Positions 46,687-58,008 of a DNA stretch of 64,000 bases are shown piece after piece. Every line of letters begins with the position of its first letter. Position 1 is the first letter of the stretch. The notes under the pieces were generated by a model that made no database searches, was not told where the DNA came from, and was given only the letters and a program-made list of their open reading frames with translations. This DNA comes from Alternaria dauci. Lineage: Eukaryota > Ascomycota > Dothideomycetes > Pleosporales > Pleosporaceae. The stretch spans positions 434,001-498,000 of the forward strand of contig NC_091279.1 of assembly GCF_042100115.1 (NCBI RefSeq), read 5' to 3'. Made by a program: the position numbers and the translations under genes.

Positions 46687-46968
46687 GGTGATGACTGCGG
46701 AGGTTAGTAGTCGGTGGGTGGGTTGTCGTGTCGCTGGTGTTGAAGTCGCGAGAAAATCATTTTGGCACCTGGGGAGCGGATGTGTGCGAAGCGAGCCAAG
46801 CCCGCCGTGCACGTGCCAGGCCGCGATGCGGTAGCTACGAACTCTTTGAATCGCGAACAAACAGCTCCATACGCCCCGCCCATCGCCAACGTCAGGGGAC
46901 AATTTCTCCCGACTTTCGAATACCCGTCTTCTGAGCTCCAAGTCGTCCTCGGACGCGCACCACCAACC
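46687..46968. promoter_or_regulatory. Shared divergent promoter, RPL11 and SmB
   Basis: 282 bp separate the two ATGs, so the translation and splicing genes share one compact regulatory region. No specific factor site is assigned. Confidence 0.6.
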
Positions 46969-47834
46969 ATGTCTGGCGCCGCAAACCGCCAGGGAAAGAT
47001 GGTAAGTAAATCTGCCTCGCAGCTCGAGTCCTTGGCCTGAGAGAAAGACGCGCATAGAAACTGACTGACGCCTGGTGACATAGCAAAATCTAGTAAGCGC
47101 TCCAGATTCCGCTCATAGTCGCATGCAACTCACAGAAGCAGATCAATTACCGCATGAAGGTCACTCTGCAAGATGGCAGACAAATGGTCGGGCAGATGCT
47201 CGCATTCGACAAGGTCAGTGTCGCCTGCAGTTCCTCCCTCGACTCTGCTGACCAGTGCTGCAGCACATGAACCTCGTTCTCGCCGACACAGAAGAGTTCC
47301 GACGCACACGAAGAAGGGGCAAAGCCGCACCCGGCGCAACCCAGCAAGTCACCGAGACTGAAGAGCGACGCGCAATTGGACTCACCATTATTCGTGGCGC
47401 GCATGTAATCTCGTTGTCTGTCGACGGGCCGCCGCCTGCAGACCCTGCCGCGCGACTTGGTGCGAACGCTGGAGGACCGTCTACTGCTGCTGCGCTGGCT
47501 GCCGGACCCGGTGTTGCTCGTCCTGCTGGCCGTGGTCTCCCAGTCGGTCTTACTGGGCCAGCTCCTGGTGTTGGAGGCCCTGGCCCTGGGTTCGGCGGCG
47601 GCTTCCCAGGTGCACCTGGAGGCTTTGGAGGCCCGCCTGGCTTCCCTGGTCGTGGCGGCCCTCCTGGTGGACCACGTACGTTCCCCTTGAGCATATCTTG
47701 AAAACGCCTGCTAACCATCTACAGCTGGATTCCCTCCCGCTGGTGGACCTCCCGGATTCGGTGCACCACCAGGCTTCGGTGGACCGCCCGGTTTCCCAGG
47801 TCGCGGTGGACCTCCTGGTTTCGGTGGCAGGTAG
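46969..47834 (+). CDS. SMB1: Small nuclear ribonucleoprotein SmB
   Basis: Exons 46969-47001, 47084-47092 (9 nt), 47142-47213, 47264-47675 and 47725-47834; 211 aa. The Sm fold is clear: Sm1 INYRMKVTLQDGRQMVGQML and AFDKHMNLVLADTEEF, Sm2 RRAIGLTIIRGAHVISLSV. The 9-nt exon encodes QNL and aligns with the ANL before IDYKLR in yeast SmB; skipping it and using an upstream acceptor would give KQ instead. The C-terminus is a long Gly/Pro/Phe repeat tail (PPGFGGPPGFPGRGG), as in SmB and U1 proteins. SmB is part of the heptameric core of U1, U2, U4 and U5 snRNPs in the nucleus. Confidence 0.95.
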
Positions 47835-48670
47835 AAGGACAACGAATGATCATGATGAAATATGGCTAGAAAGATTTGGCATTGGACCATCGAACACGGC
47901 GCGTGCCCATACCACAGATCTCAGGGGATACCTTGGAAGAGGACCAAACTCACGCCTAACACGTCGCAAGGGGTCGCGTGTCCCTCGAATTGGGTTACAA
48001 TCAGTGGTTGTGAGGAGCATTGGCAGAGCGAGATACCAAGTTCAAAAGTGTACTGAGATTTGGTTGAGGGAAGGGAATATACCACTAGCTTAAATGCATT
48101 TACAAGAAACAGTCGCACTATTCCACCTCAAGATATGACTGCAGCTCCAATTGTCCAAATCCAGATGTACGCATCTCTTGACTGCCTGCCATGGTGACAT
48201 CAAAAAGTCCCTAACACCATGCCCTGTTTCGTGCCACACTAGAGAGTTACAGTCTCCCCCCAGTTCAACTGTAGAGATGCCTTGAATAGGTCAAGGATAC
48301 CAACTCTTCTGATGTGCTGCTTTTTGGCACCAGGCAGTTGAACCGGGGAGGAAAATGTACCTAGGTATCGTGCAATTCGCCGACCGTACCCAACTGGCCC
48401 ATATGTAGTCGCCCCAATCGCTAATTCGTAATTCCAGCTGCATCACTGTGCACGTGAAGTCCTTCCCGTTGTCGGAAGCGGCTTGCGGTTCCCGGTCCCT
48501 GTTCGTTCGTTCGGCCCCAATTATTGCTTGGCATCTAAACCCGTCCGTCGTGCGTCCGCAACTCGCAAACTGCGAACGGAACTGATTTCACGAACCTCAA
48601 CGTCAACCCCGCACGCAACTCGGTTTCCTCGGTTTCCTCGGTACCCTCCTCCCCCGGTAAATCAGTCAAG
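47835..48670. other. Intergenic, SmB 3' flank and MPC1 promoter
   Basis: 836 bp without a supported gene. The MPC1-proximal 200 bp are pyrimidine-rich leader. Confidence 0.5.
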
Positions 48671-49402
48671 ATGGCCGCCGCGATCAAAGCCCTCAATGCG
48701 AAGATTCGCTCCAACCCGTACACGGATTACTTCTGCTCGACTCGTATGTACACCCCGTCTCGTTGTGGGGGCACCGCGCATTGGAAGAGCTGGGGAGAGG
48801 GCGCGCAGGGGATGATGCTTTGGGGAATACGGTGAAGAAGGTGCAGAGGGGAAAGAGTAGCTGGCTGACGCAAAAGGTAGATTTCTGGGGCCCGGCGAGT
48901 AACTTTGGTATCCCGATTGCGGCTATTGCGGACATGAGCAAAGATCCTGAGATGTACGTTCTATACGCCTCAATTTCTTTCTTTACCTTTATCCCACCCT
49001 TTCAAACTACACCCGATATCTTGTCCTGCCCTACGTGCGGCGCCCACATCTACCCTTCCCCACCCAGACTCTTTGATCCCCCACACACACCAGCTAACCC
49101 CTCCTCACAGCATCTCCGGCCGTATGACCGGCGCCCTCACCCTCTACTCCGGCACATTTATGCGCTACGCCATGGCCGTAACACCAGCGAACTACCTGCT
49201 CTTCGGCTGCCACGCCATCAACTTCACCTCGCAACTCGTCCAAGGATACCGATACCTCAACTACTGGAACTTTGGCGGCCGGGAAGCTACCCTAGCGGGC
49301 AAGGCGGACAAGGCCAAGGAAGAGGCCATTGGTGTTGTCGGCAAGGCGGAGCAGAAGCTTGAGAAGGTTGCCCAGGACGTCAAGGGTGTCTTGCCGAAAT
49401 AA
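48671..49402 (+). CDS. MPC1: Mitochondrial pyruvate carrier subunit 1
   Basis: Exons 48671-48743, 48881-48953 and 49111-49402; introns 137 and 157 bp; 145 aa. Conserved marks are STHFWGPASNFGIPIAAIAD (first splice), KDPEIISGRMTGALTLYSG (second splice), FMRYAMAVTPANYLLFGCH and GYRYLNYW. Three membrane helices are expected in the inner mitochondrial membrane. It forms a heterodimer with Mpc2 or Mpc3 to import pyruvate. The Lys/Glu/Ala-rich helical tail after the last helix is longer than in yeast. Confidence 0.96.
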
Positions 49403-49584
49403 ATGAGATCATAAAGCAGGAATGAATGTTTCAAGGCAGAAGAAGATGGCTACCCTTACTGTGCAACGTACCAATTGATGAGAGTTTGTTCGGTATTTCA
49501 AATGCTAAATACGTAAAACTCGCAAAACCTATTATGACACACTTCTCCATACCTTGAATGACAATATACACACACACACGTAAA

Positions 49585-52500
49585 TTACATAAGACTGCTC
49601 CTCCCGCCAATCTCATTCCCTCCCTGTCCATTCGGCAAATCGCCGTCCCGCCCATCAACAAACTCCCTGTATATCCTCTCAAGACGCATCCTCTCTTGCG
49701 CCGAGATACTGCTCCGTCCACTCGAAAGAGAAGACTCTATGTGCTTCCACTGTATCTGCGGATCCTTTCTCTCGCCCTCATCCTCTTCTTCCTTGATTAC
49801 TCTATCTTCGTCTTCCTTGTGCGCCGATCCATCTGAGCGCTGGAGTTGTTTCTGTTTCTTGCGCAGAGCCTGCAGCGCAGCAATCTTCTGTGCAATCATG
49901 GCGCGTTCGGTGAGCTGAGCAGAAGTAGCCAGGGCGGAGTTGGAATCTGCAGACGTAGCATCGTCGCCGTAGCGGAAGTAAGAAAAGTCTGGAATACCCT
50001 TGCTGTTTGGCGTGCCGTTGCTTCCGTCCTTTTTGTTGTGGTCGATCTTCGACGGGTCCACGTCGCCGAGTACATCGTGAATGGCTTCTAGTTGCGCGTT
50101 GTATACGACGGCTTGGAGATCGGCACCGGAATAGCCTTCGGTCCTCATTGCTATTTCGCGCAGATTCTCGCCCTCGTGGCCGTCGCCGAGGAGACTGGGT
50201 GCGAGATGCAGTTTACGTGTTACGGCACGTAGGATGTCGATGCGTTCTTCTACGTCTGGCATGTCGCACAAGAGGGATTTGTCGAGACGACCAGGGCGAA
50301 GGAGCGCAGGATCAATCAGATCAGGACGCGACGTAGCAGCCAGGACGTAGACACCAGAGAGTCCTTCCGCTCCGTCCATTTGGGTGAGAAGCTGGTTGAC
50401 GACACGATCCGTGACACCTGTTGAGTCGTGTCCACGCTTCGGTGCGATACTGTCAAACTCATCGAAGAAGAGGACACAGGGTCGCGCTGCTTCTGCGCGC
50501 TCAAAGAGATCGCGTACAGACTTTTCGGAAGCACCAATATACTTGTTGAGGATCTCTGGCCCTTTGACTGAGATGAAGTTCAGACCGCACTCGCCTGCTA
50601 CTGCAGATGCGAGGAGAGTCTTGCCGCATCCGGGGTAGCCGTATAGGAGGAGACCTGATCGAAGACGGAGTGGGCATTTTGCGAAAATGGGAGCGTAGGT
50701 TGTAGGATACTGGAGGGTTTCCATGAGAACCTGTCTTGTTGTATGTAGGCCGCCGATGGAATCCCATTTTGTGGTCGAGGATTGTAGTGTGACGTTTCGC
50801 AAGGAGGCGGGCGTGAAGCCGGTAATAGCTTGGCTGTAATCTTCTCTTGTCAGGGACACAGTAGGAGACGTAGATGTGACTGAACGGATCAATGCTTCGT
50901 TGCGGGCGCGCGACGTGAGTAGCACGAGATCGCCGGGCATGTATCCGTCTGTCTGACCGGCGAGGTCGAGAAAGTCGATTGTGGGATCAATGGTGAAAGC
51001 ATATTCGTCAGACGGTTGCTGTGGTGTACCGTCAATGCTAGACTGACTGCGGTGAGCGGTACTGGGCCGGCTGTTCGATGGGGATGGTGGAAAGGCATGG
51101 CCATTTGGCTCCTGAGATCGCTCCATTTTAGCGTCCTTGAAGGCGAGCATCTCGAGGACCTTCCTTCTGCCGTCTTTGTTGGGCGCTTTGAGACTGACAA
51201 TCTCACGGACGATATGTCCACCAACGATGACATTGTTCAGGGACTCTTTACCTTGCGCAGTTGCTAACAGCACTACGCCAGAGTCCATAGAGCAGTACTG
51301 TCTGACAATGTTGATCAGACACTCGCTGACATGTCGACTCCGTCCGTTGTCATTGCCAACCTGAAGCTCAGTCTCTACAGGGCACAACTTGTCCAGGTCA
51401 TCCAGAATGACTACAGCATTCCCACCTCCTCGTGCGCCCCATGATGCCGAAGCAAACAGTCTGTTCAAAGTTTCTTTGATAGTTGCAACTCGTGTCTCAT
51501 CCGTGACGAGTTTGCGGCAGGGGAAGTAGATGGTGTTGAAGAGGTATTCAGTCCGAAGTTGATGGGCAAGTAGCTGAGCGCATTCCGACTTTCCTGCTCC
51601 CAGACCACCAGTGAGCAGAACGGAAGAGTTGTGCGTCAGATGTGATCGCAGCTGCTGGATAAGAGGATCTATGCCAACCAGATTCGCGGGCGTCTGCGGA
51701 AGCGGATCACCTTGCTGCCAGCCTTTAGCCCAGCTCGTTGGCGTTGACACTTCCTGACCAATCTCAAGCGGTGGTTTCCTCTCGGGAAAAAGAACCCATG
51801 AGACTCCAGTTGTGGAGGATGGTGGTTCAAACCTGACAATGCCTCCCTGCCAGCTGAGCTCAGAGTCCTTGGGCGCAGGCAGTATCATGCCATCTGTGAC
51901 TGGCCCATCGAGAAGACCATTCTTCTTCCCGTATATTGTTTTGATCTTCTCTATCGCTTTCTCTTGATCTTGCTTAGACTCGCCGCCAAACTTGAGCGAG
52001 GCATTGACTTGTGATGCAACAGTGGAGAAGGGCATGATCTTGATGGACTTGACGATAGGCTCTCTAGACTCCTTGGTCGGCTTGATCGCTGGTGGTTTGG
52101 GGGTTTGCGCTGGCGCGCCTTCGATCCGAACGAGACCACCGACAAAGTTCTCGGAGCCCAGAACCTTGCAGAGGTCGGTTGAGAGAGCGACATGCCGACT
52201 GTCTGGCGCGTCTTCCCATGGCATGATCTTCGCAACTACGCGTGTAGCAGGCTTCTCCTGCTCCTGCTCCTTGGACATGTCCACTGGCTCTTGGAGTCCT
52301 GCAGGCTTGATGATTGATACGGAGACCCAGTTGGCGCCTCTGAGAGCCGTGGTGAGGAGTACGTCCTTGTCCACCCACACCTTCAGCCCGTCCGCGTCTG
52401 TATCTTCTTCTTCATCGAACCATTCTTGTGCCACAACGCGATCGACTCCGCGCAAGAAGACGACGCCCTTGCTTGCGGCGTCCTCGCGGCCACTGCGCCG

Positions 52501-53259
52501 GCGGACTGTACTGGCAGTGCTCTTTCCGCTCTTCCTCGAGGCAGCGCCCACGCTTCTGCTTTCCCGGTTTGAGCTCCTCTCCTTTTGTCTGGTCTTGGGC
52601 GCGACAATGACCTCGGCGTCGGGCGAGATCTTGACGAAGAGGGAGGTATTGGCTGGTGCGGGCGCGATGGAAGTGACGGTGATGTTGGCGGTCGTGGTAG
52701 GGGACAGATGCAGGGTAAGAGGATGCGGCGCTCCGGCTTGGGGGTTGGGGAGTGCGCGTATCTGGGAGAGGAAGTTCAATTCCAAGAATTGGGCGTGCAG
52801 CTCGATCATCTCCCAGTCGACGGGGGTCAAGGGCTCGATGTTGATGGTATGCGCCTGTGGAGGGTCCACGTGCAGTATGATGCCTACTTTCTGCCCTTCT
52901 TGAAGGCCGATCAGCCTGGCGAACGTGGCATCGACCTCGACTGCTGGCAGGTCTTGCTGGCTGACTGCTGGACTGCCTCGCAGGCCGTCGCGCCCGACTA
53001 CAGGCGCAATCCGGCGCTTGCTCTGCATGCCCGTCCATCCCACAAACACCGACTTGGGCGCGGTGTTTCTGTTATCCGAAGCACCCGGCGGTGGAGGCTG
53101 GCGGTAGGTAAGCTCGACGACGACATTCTGGGCGACCGTGTTCGCATTCACGAGTACGGAGACGAGCGAGGACGGGAGATTGACGAGGCAGTTCTTGAGG
53201 GACTGCTGCAGGGCCACCTCGGCCTGGACAACGTTGCCGGCGGGCTTCTTGGGCGGCAT
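49585..53259 (-). CDS. PEX1: Peroxisomal AAA+ ATPase Pex1
   Basis: Single exon, 1224 aa. The frame extends to a GTG at 53343; the ATG at 53259 starts MPPKKPAGNVVQAEV. The N-terminal double-psi barrel region (about 30-215) includes VFVGWTGMQSK and INIEPLTPVDWEMIELH. D1 is degenerate: P-loop GGLGAGKS near 553 but Walker B VVILDDLDKL (DD for DE). D2 is canonical: GYPGCGKT near 875, FFDEFDSIAPKRG near 933, and the second region of homology LAATSRPDLIDPALLRPGR. Pex1 with Pex6 extracts the ubiquitinated import receptor Pex5 from the peroxisome membrane. Divergent from MCM7. Confidence 0.97.
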   Translation of the reverse strand: MPPKKPAGNVVQAEVALQQSLKNCLVNLPSSLVSVLVNANTVAQNVVVELTYRQPPPPGASDNRNTAPKSVFVGWTGMQSKRRIAPVVGRDGLRGSPAVSQQDLPAVEVDATFARLIGLQEGQKVGIILHVDPPQAHTINIEPLTPVDWEMIELHAQFLELNFLSQIRALPNPQAGAPHPLTLHLSPTTTANITVTSIAPAPANTSLFVKISPDAEVIVAPKTRQKERSSNRESRSVGAASRKSGKSTASTVRRRSGREDAASKGVVFLRGVDRVVAQEWFDEEEDTDADGLKVWVDKDVLLTTALRGANWVSVSIIKPAGLQEPVDMSKEQEQEKPATRVVAKIMPWEDAPDSRHVALSTDLCKVLGSENFVGGLVRIEGAPAQTPKPPAIKPTKESREPIVKSIKIMPFSTVASQVNASLKFGGESKQDQEKAIEKIKTIYGKKNGLLDGPVTDGMILPAPKDSELSWQGGIVRFEPPSSTTGVSWVLFPERKPPLEIGQEVSTPTSWAKGWQQGDPLPQTPANLVGIDPLIQQLRSHLTHNSSVLLTGGLGAGKSECAQLLAHQLRTEYLFNTIYFPCRKLVTDETRVATIKETLNRLFASASWGARGGGNAVVILDDLDKLCPVETELQVGNDNGRSRHVSECLINIVRQYCSMDSGVVLLATAQGKESLNNVIVGGHIVREIVSLKAPNKDGRRKVLEMLAFKDAKMERSQEPNGHAFPPSPSNSRPSTAHRSQSSIDGTPQQPSDEYAFTIDPTIDFLDLAGQTDGYMPGDLVLLTSRARNEALIRSVTSTSPTVSLTREDYSQAITGFTPASLRNVTLQSSTTKWDSIGGLHTTRQVLMETLQYPTTYAPIFAKCPLRLRSGLLLYGYPGCGKTLLASAVAGECGLNFISVKGPEILNKYIGASEKSVRDLFERAEAARPCVLFFDEFDSIAPKRGHDSTGVTDRVVNQLLTQMDGAEGLSGVYVLAATSRPDLIDPALLRPGRLDKSLLCDMPDVEERIDILRAVTRKLHLAPSLLGDGHEGENLREIAMRTEGYSGADLQAVVYNAQLEAIHDVLGDVDPSKIDHNKKDGSNGTPNSKGIPDFSYFRYGDDATSADSNSALATSAQLTERAMIAQKIAALQALRKKQKQLQRSDGSAHKEDEDRVIKEEEDEGERKDPQIQWKHIESSLSSGRSSISAQERMRLERIYREFVDGRDGDLPNGQGGNEIGGRSSLM

Positions 53260-53559
53260 GATGGCGAGAGTGGACGAGTGAACGAGGCTGTTGTCACTGC
53301 TACTGCGGTCGCATGGCGCATGTCTCAAGCTCCCAATGCTCACTCATACGCGGGCCGAGGTTGGGGTCGTCGGCGCCGATGGCCCAAAGCGGTGGCAGAA
53401 AGCGGCGGCGGTCCAATCGCTCGACTGCCCTGGAAACGCGGGTAGACGCGACGGAGCTGGCAACGCGACCAGCCCCAATTTTGCTACCGCGCATCCCTCC
53501 CCGCTGCACCACCGCACCCACGCCTAGACACGCACCTTGACACGCACCCCCCAGACAGA
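53260..53559. promoter_or_regulatory. Shared divergent promoter, PEX1 and MCM7
   Basis: 300 bp separate the ATGs of PEX1 and MCM7. GC-rich; no factor site is assigned. An in-frame MluI-type cell-cycle box (ACGCGT) was looked for but not seen. Confidence 0.5.
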
Positions 53560-56110
53560 ATGGCGCTCCTTACCACGAGTGCGCCCGTCAACTACGACGA
53601 GCAGGAGGGTAAGCGGGCACGGGCAACCAAGACACTGCACACCGCAGCTAACAGCCAGCAGCCGCCTTTGTTGATTTCCTCAAACACTACAAGTCGGCCT
53701 CGACAGATGCCGCCGACCAGCTCGAGGGCCTCAACATCAATGGCAATGGCGACGAGGAATACGACATGGTCGACGACTCGGACGATCCCGCGTCAAATGC
53801 GAATGGAGCGCAGTCGCGCACCAAGTCGAAGCTCAAGTACATGGACCTCCTGCAGGACGTAGCGAACCGCGTGCGCGACGAGATCCAAATAGACCTCAAC
53901 GACGTCGAAGCATACGAGAAGGCGACAGCAGACGACGAGCACAACTACCGCCTGGTCGAGTCCATCGAGCGCAATGCGCACCACTACATCGAGATCTTCT
54001 CGCGGGCAGTCGATAAGTGCCTGCCGCCGCCGACCAGGGAGCTCGACTTCAAGGACGATGTCCTGGACGTGATTATGACGCAGCGCTCCAAGCGCAACGA
54101 GAGACAGCAGGAGATGCAGGGAGTCGACGACAATTCACAGGCTGCGCCCGAGACCATGTTTCCTCCTGCGTTGACCAGGCGATACACCCTCAACTTCAGG
54201 CCCAGGATACCGTCTGGTTCCAGCAGCCAGCGCAGCACGAAGGCGTTGGCAGTGCGAAATGTTCGGGGCGAGCACCTGGGTCACCTCATCACAGTCCGCG
54301 GTATTGCAACCAGGGTGTCGGACGTCAAGCCAGCCGTACAGGTCAACGCTTACTCTTGCGACCGCTGCGGAAGCGAAGTTTTCCAGCCCGTGACGACCAA
54401 GCAATTCACTCCCCTCGTCGAGTGCCCGTCCGAAGATTGCAAGAGCAACAAGACCAAGGGCCAGCTCTTCCTCTCGACGCGCGCCTCCAAGTTCCTTCCG
54501 TTCCAAGAAGTCAAGATCCAAGAGATGGCCGACCAAGTTCCTGTTGGCCATATCCCGAGACAGCTGACTATCCACTGCCATGGCGCGCTCGTCAGGCAGA
54601 TCAACCCCGGCGATGTCATCGACTGTGCTGGTATCTTTCTCCCCACGCCCTACACTGGCTTCAAGGCCATCCGAGCCGGTCTCCTCACCGACACATACCT
54701 CGAAGCCCAATACGTCATGCAGCACAAGAAGGCCTACGATGACATTGTGCTTGCGCAGCCAACGCTGCGAAGGATGAACGAGCTCGAAAGGACCGGGCAG
54801 CTGTACGAGTACCTGTCGCGATCCATCGCACCTGAAATTTTCGGTCACGTCGATGTCAAGAAGGCCCTTCTCCTCCAGCTCATTGGTGGTGTCACAAAAG
54901 AGGTTGGCGACGGTATGCGCATCCGTGGTGATATCAACGTCTGCTTGATGGGTGACCCTGGTGTGGCCAAATCCCAATTGCTCAAGTACATTACCAAAGT
55001 AGCGCCTCGCGGTGTCTACACGACTGGCCGTGGTAGCAGTGGTGTCGGTCTTACCGCAGCGGTCATGCGCGACCCAGTCACAGATGAGATGGTCCTTGAG
55101 GGAGGAGCCCTTGTGCTAGCTGACAACGGCATGTGCTGTATTGATGAATTTGACAAGATGGATGACAGCGACCGAACAGCCATCCACGAAGTCATGGAAC
55201 AACAAACAATCTCCATCAGCAAGGCTGGCATTACAACCACCTTGAACGCTCGCACGTCGATCCTCGCGGCTGCCAATCCGTTGTATGGCCGCTACAATCC
55301 TCGCCTCTCGCCGATCGAGAACATCAACCTTCCTGCTGCGCTCCTGTCTCGTTTCGATGTCTTGTTCCTTATCCTCGATACCCCTGCGCGAGACTCTGAC
55401 GAAGAGCTGGCTCGTCACGTCACTCACGTGCACATGCATAACGCCCACCCCGAGGCCCCTGGTGGCATCATCTTCAGCCCTGCCGAAGTACGGCAATGGG
55501 TTGCTCGTGCGCGATCATACCGACCAACTATACCAAAGGAGGTATCAGACTACATGGTCGGCGCCTACGTGCGCATGCGTCAACAGCAGAAGCGGGACGA
55601 CGGCAACAAGAAGGCCTTTACCCACACTTCGCCGCGTACGTTGCTTGGTATACTTCGTCTTGCACAGGCTCTTGCGCGACTGCGATTCGCCGAACAAGTC
55701 ATCTCGGAAGACGTTGACGAAGCTCTCCGCCTTACCGAAGTCAGCAAGGCCAGTCTGTATGCCGACGAGAACCGTGGAATCGACCACACTCCAAGCAGTA
55801 AAATCTACCACCTCATCAAGTCCATGGAGGCTAGCGGTGCTGCTGCTGTTGGTGATGGCACAAGGGGTGAACTTGACCTTCGCAGGGTCAGGGAAAGGGT
55901 CTTGGCCAAGGGCTTCACAGCCGACCAGTTTGAACAAGCCATTGACGAATATTCCATGCTCGATGTAAGTATCGCCGTCCAATGTCACACGAGGCTCACT
56001 GTACTAACGCTTCTTGATAGGTCTGGCAAACAACTGGAGAAGGCACAAGACTTGTCTTTATCGAAGCTGGTCTGGAGGACGAGGATATGGATGCTGATAA
56101 CGACTTTTAA
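53560..56110 (+). CDS. MCM7: DNA replication licensing helicase subunit Mcm7
   Basis: Exons 53560-53608, 53662-55964 and 56021-56110; introns 53 and 56 bp; 813 aa. It was assigned to Mcm7, not Mcm5, by [13 protein letters not shown]...CPSEDC (zinc site near 249), the VGHIPRQLT region and the C-terminal [20 protein letters not shown]+ marks: [11 protein letters not shown] near 448, CIDEFDKM near 510, [10 protein letters not shown] arginine finger near 579. The first acceptor lies in a run of three AGs (53654-53661), so 3-nt alternative splicing is possible. Mcm2-7 is the replicative helicase loaded at origins in G1. Confidence 0.97.
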
Positions 56111-56661
56111 AGCATGGGCATGGAATGTTGGCATTGGATATAGTTGTGTCTGTTTACGGCGTACCAGGGCGTTGGATATCCGAACGACGTTGAGCGCGCG
56201 TCTACCTTACTTGCAGCTGTTTGTAGCTTCGCATAGAAATCCCAATGAAGCAACGACGAACAACTGCTTCTCGAAATGTTGTCTACCGAATGTCGCGTGC
56301 GCCAGGGTCGCTGTCACATGCCAAGGCAACCATCCCGTCTGCAGACAAGCATCATCGGTGCGTTGTGAACCCTCGCGGGGTCGCTACCGAAAAGTGGGAG
56401 AGCTCAAGTCGGCCAACCCTGTTTTCGCTGTGCCCCCCTCTCACCACGGCTCACGGCTTTTCTGATTACTTGTGTTGTGAGATTTCGCTACAAGCCTCGT
56501 CTGCGGTCCTACCTTCTTAAAGAGGTTACCTCCACTGCGAATCTCGCGACGCGGCAGAAACCGACAGATAAGCTTGCGCCAGCTGTTCGCATCTCACAGT
56601 GTGATCTTCCTATCAATCGCAAATTCATACACGGACTCGCGCTCCCCAGCATCCCCTCAAA
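56111..56661. other. Intergenic, MCM7 3' flank and SHR3 promoter
   Basis: 551 bp. The open frame continuing from MCM7 exon 2 through the intron is not used. No other gene is seen. Confidence 0.5.
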
Positions 56662-57376
56662 ATGGCCCCAGGCGCAGCAAACAACTTTGCGCAATTTATG
56701 GTTGTAGGACGTAAGTAGGACGACCCCTCCATGCTGACCACCCGGCCCAGCCCAGCCTACTTCCACAACGCTTCAATTGCGCCGCGAATTCGCCTGCTGA
56801 CCAAACCTCGCAGCAACATGTTTTTTCCTCGGGATCATGTTCGCGCAACTGCCATACGACTACAATGTCCTATGGAACGTGCCTGCCGACCGATCGGTCT
56901 ACTTCGACATTCTTGAATCGCACATCAAGTTCCTCTATGCCTCTCCTGCCATTGTGTCGCGCATCCTCAACCTTGCCATCGGCACCGGTCTGCTCGGCTT
57001 CCTCATCAAGCTCTTCAAGCCGAACCAGGCCAACATGCTCTTCGACGGCGCATCTCTTGTTCTCTACATGGCTGGTATTACCGTGTACCTGACCAACATC
57101 GTCAAGGGCTTCAGGGTCGTGACAGCGGGCATCTATGGAGACGTGAACAAGGCGGCCCCGGGCGAGATTACAGACGAGGATATGGGCGACTACATCTCGA
57201 GGGAGGACACGTTGAGGGTGTTTGCGGCTAGTAACACGATTCTGGCGCTTGTGCTGGTCGGTGTGCTGGTGCTGCAGGCGGGGCAATGGTATGCCAAGAG
57301 GGCGGAAGAGAAGGAGATTGAGGAGTTTGAGCGCCAGGCTGAGGAGAAGAAGGGCGCGGGGAAGAAGAAGCAGTAG
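56662..57376 (+). CDS. SHR3: ER packaging chaperone Shr3
   Basis: Exons 56662-56710 and 56814-57376, intron 56711-56813 (103 bp); 203 aa. The splice restores TCFFLGIMFAQLPYDYNVLW, a family hallmark; starting at the internal ATG of exon 2 would lose TM1. Four hydrophobic segments follow, including LAIGTGLLGFLIKLF, ASLVLYMAGITVYLTNIV and TILALVLVGVLVLQAG. The C-terminus is Lys/Glu-rich and ends KKGAGKKKQ, an ER-type basic tail. Shr3 helps amino-acid permeases fold and leave the ER in COPII vesicles. Confidence 0.92.
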
Positions 57377-58008
57377 ATTTACACTCTTGCGGTTAAGTGG
57401 GCCAATGGATAGCGGGTTCGCTTTCCAGGGTAATGGGTAGGCTGAGTAGGCTTTCAACTCTTGTTCCTCTTTTGTCATGTGCAATGGTTAAGAGTTGGGA
57501 TCATTCGTTGGTATGCCGAACAAGGTTTGTAGGAATAATGAGGCGTATAAAAGTACTCATGACATGCACGAGTCTTGGTGATCAGTGACGAGTCACTCTT
57601 CTTCCTCACATTATTCTTTCATTTTCTCCCTATTCGAAGTCTCTCTGTTTGCTGTTACCATACGAGCTCGTCCCAGAGGGCATTGGCGGCGTGGGTTTAG
57701 TCTCGTAGCGCCTTCCCGTTTGGCACGCCTCAACCAGCAACAGCAGCTCGTTCTTGCCGGTTTCGGCCACTCCCGTCGAGCTCATCCGCATCCTCTACAA
57801 CGACAGAATCCTCTCTCCTCGATGACCGGCGACGAGCCAGCTTGGTCGGAGCATCTCAAAGCGCTGCTAGCGTTACTCGTCTCATCGATTGCCGTACAGC
57901 TGCAGTCGCTCCTTCTCGCTATTCACGAATGAGCATAGACTGGGCAAGAGGCAACCGCTACTGCCGACTCTCGGCATCACACAAGGAAAGCAGTCACGAT
58001 ACCCAATA
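57377..58008. other. Intergenic, SHR3 3' flank and leader of the RRM-like gene
   Basis: 632 bp. A 36-codon open frame starting with ATG at 57822 (MTGDEPAWSEHLKAL...) and ending at 57932 lies just before the RRM-like gene and could be an upstream ORF. Otherwise nothing is seen. Confidence 0.45.

Noticed and set aside
47215..47718. Antisense Pro/Gly-rich frame across SmB
   Set aside because: It is the shadow of the Gly/Pro repeat tail of SmB.
53560..56465. MCM7 as an open frame through 56465, and assignment to Mcm5
   Set aside because: The frame after 55964 lacks family sequence; splicing to 56021 restores the Mcm7 C-terminus. The zinc site and N-domain match Mcm7.
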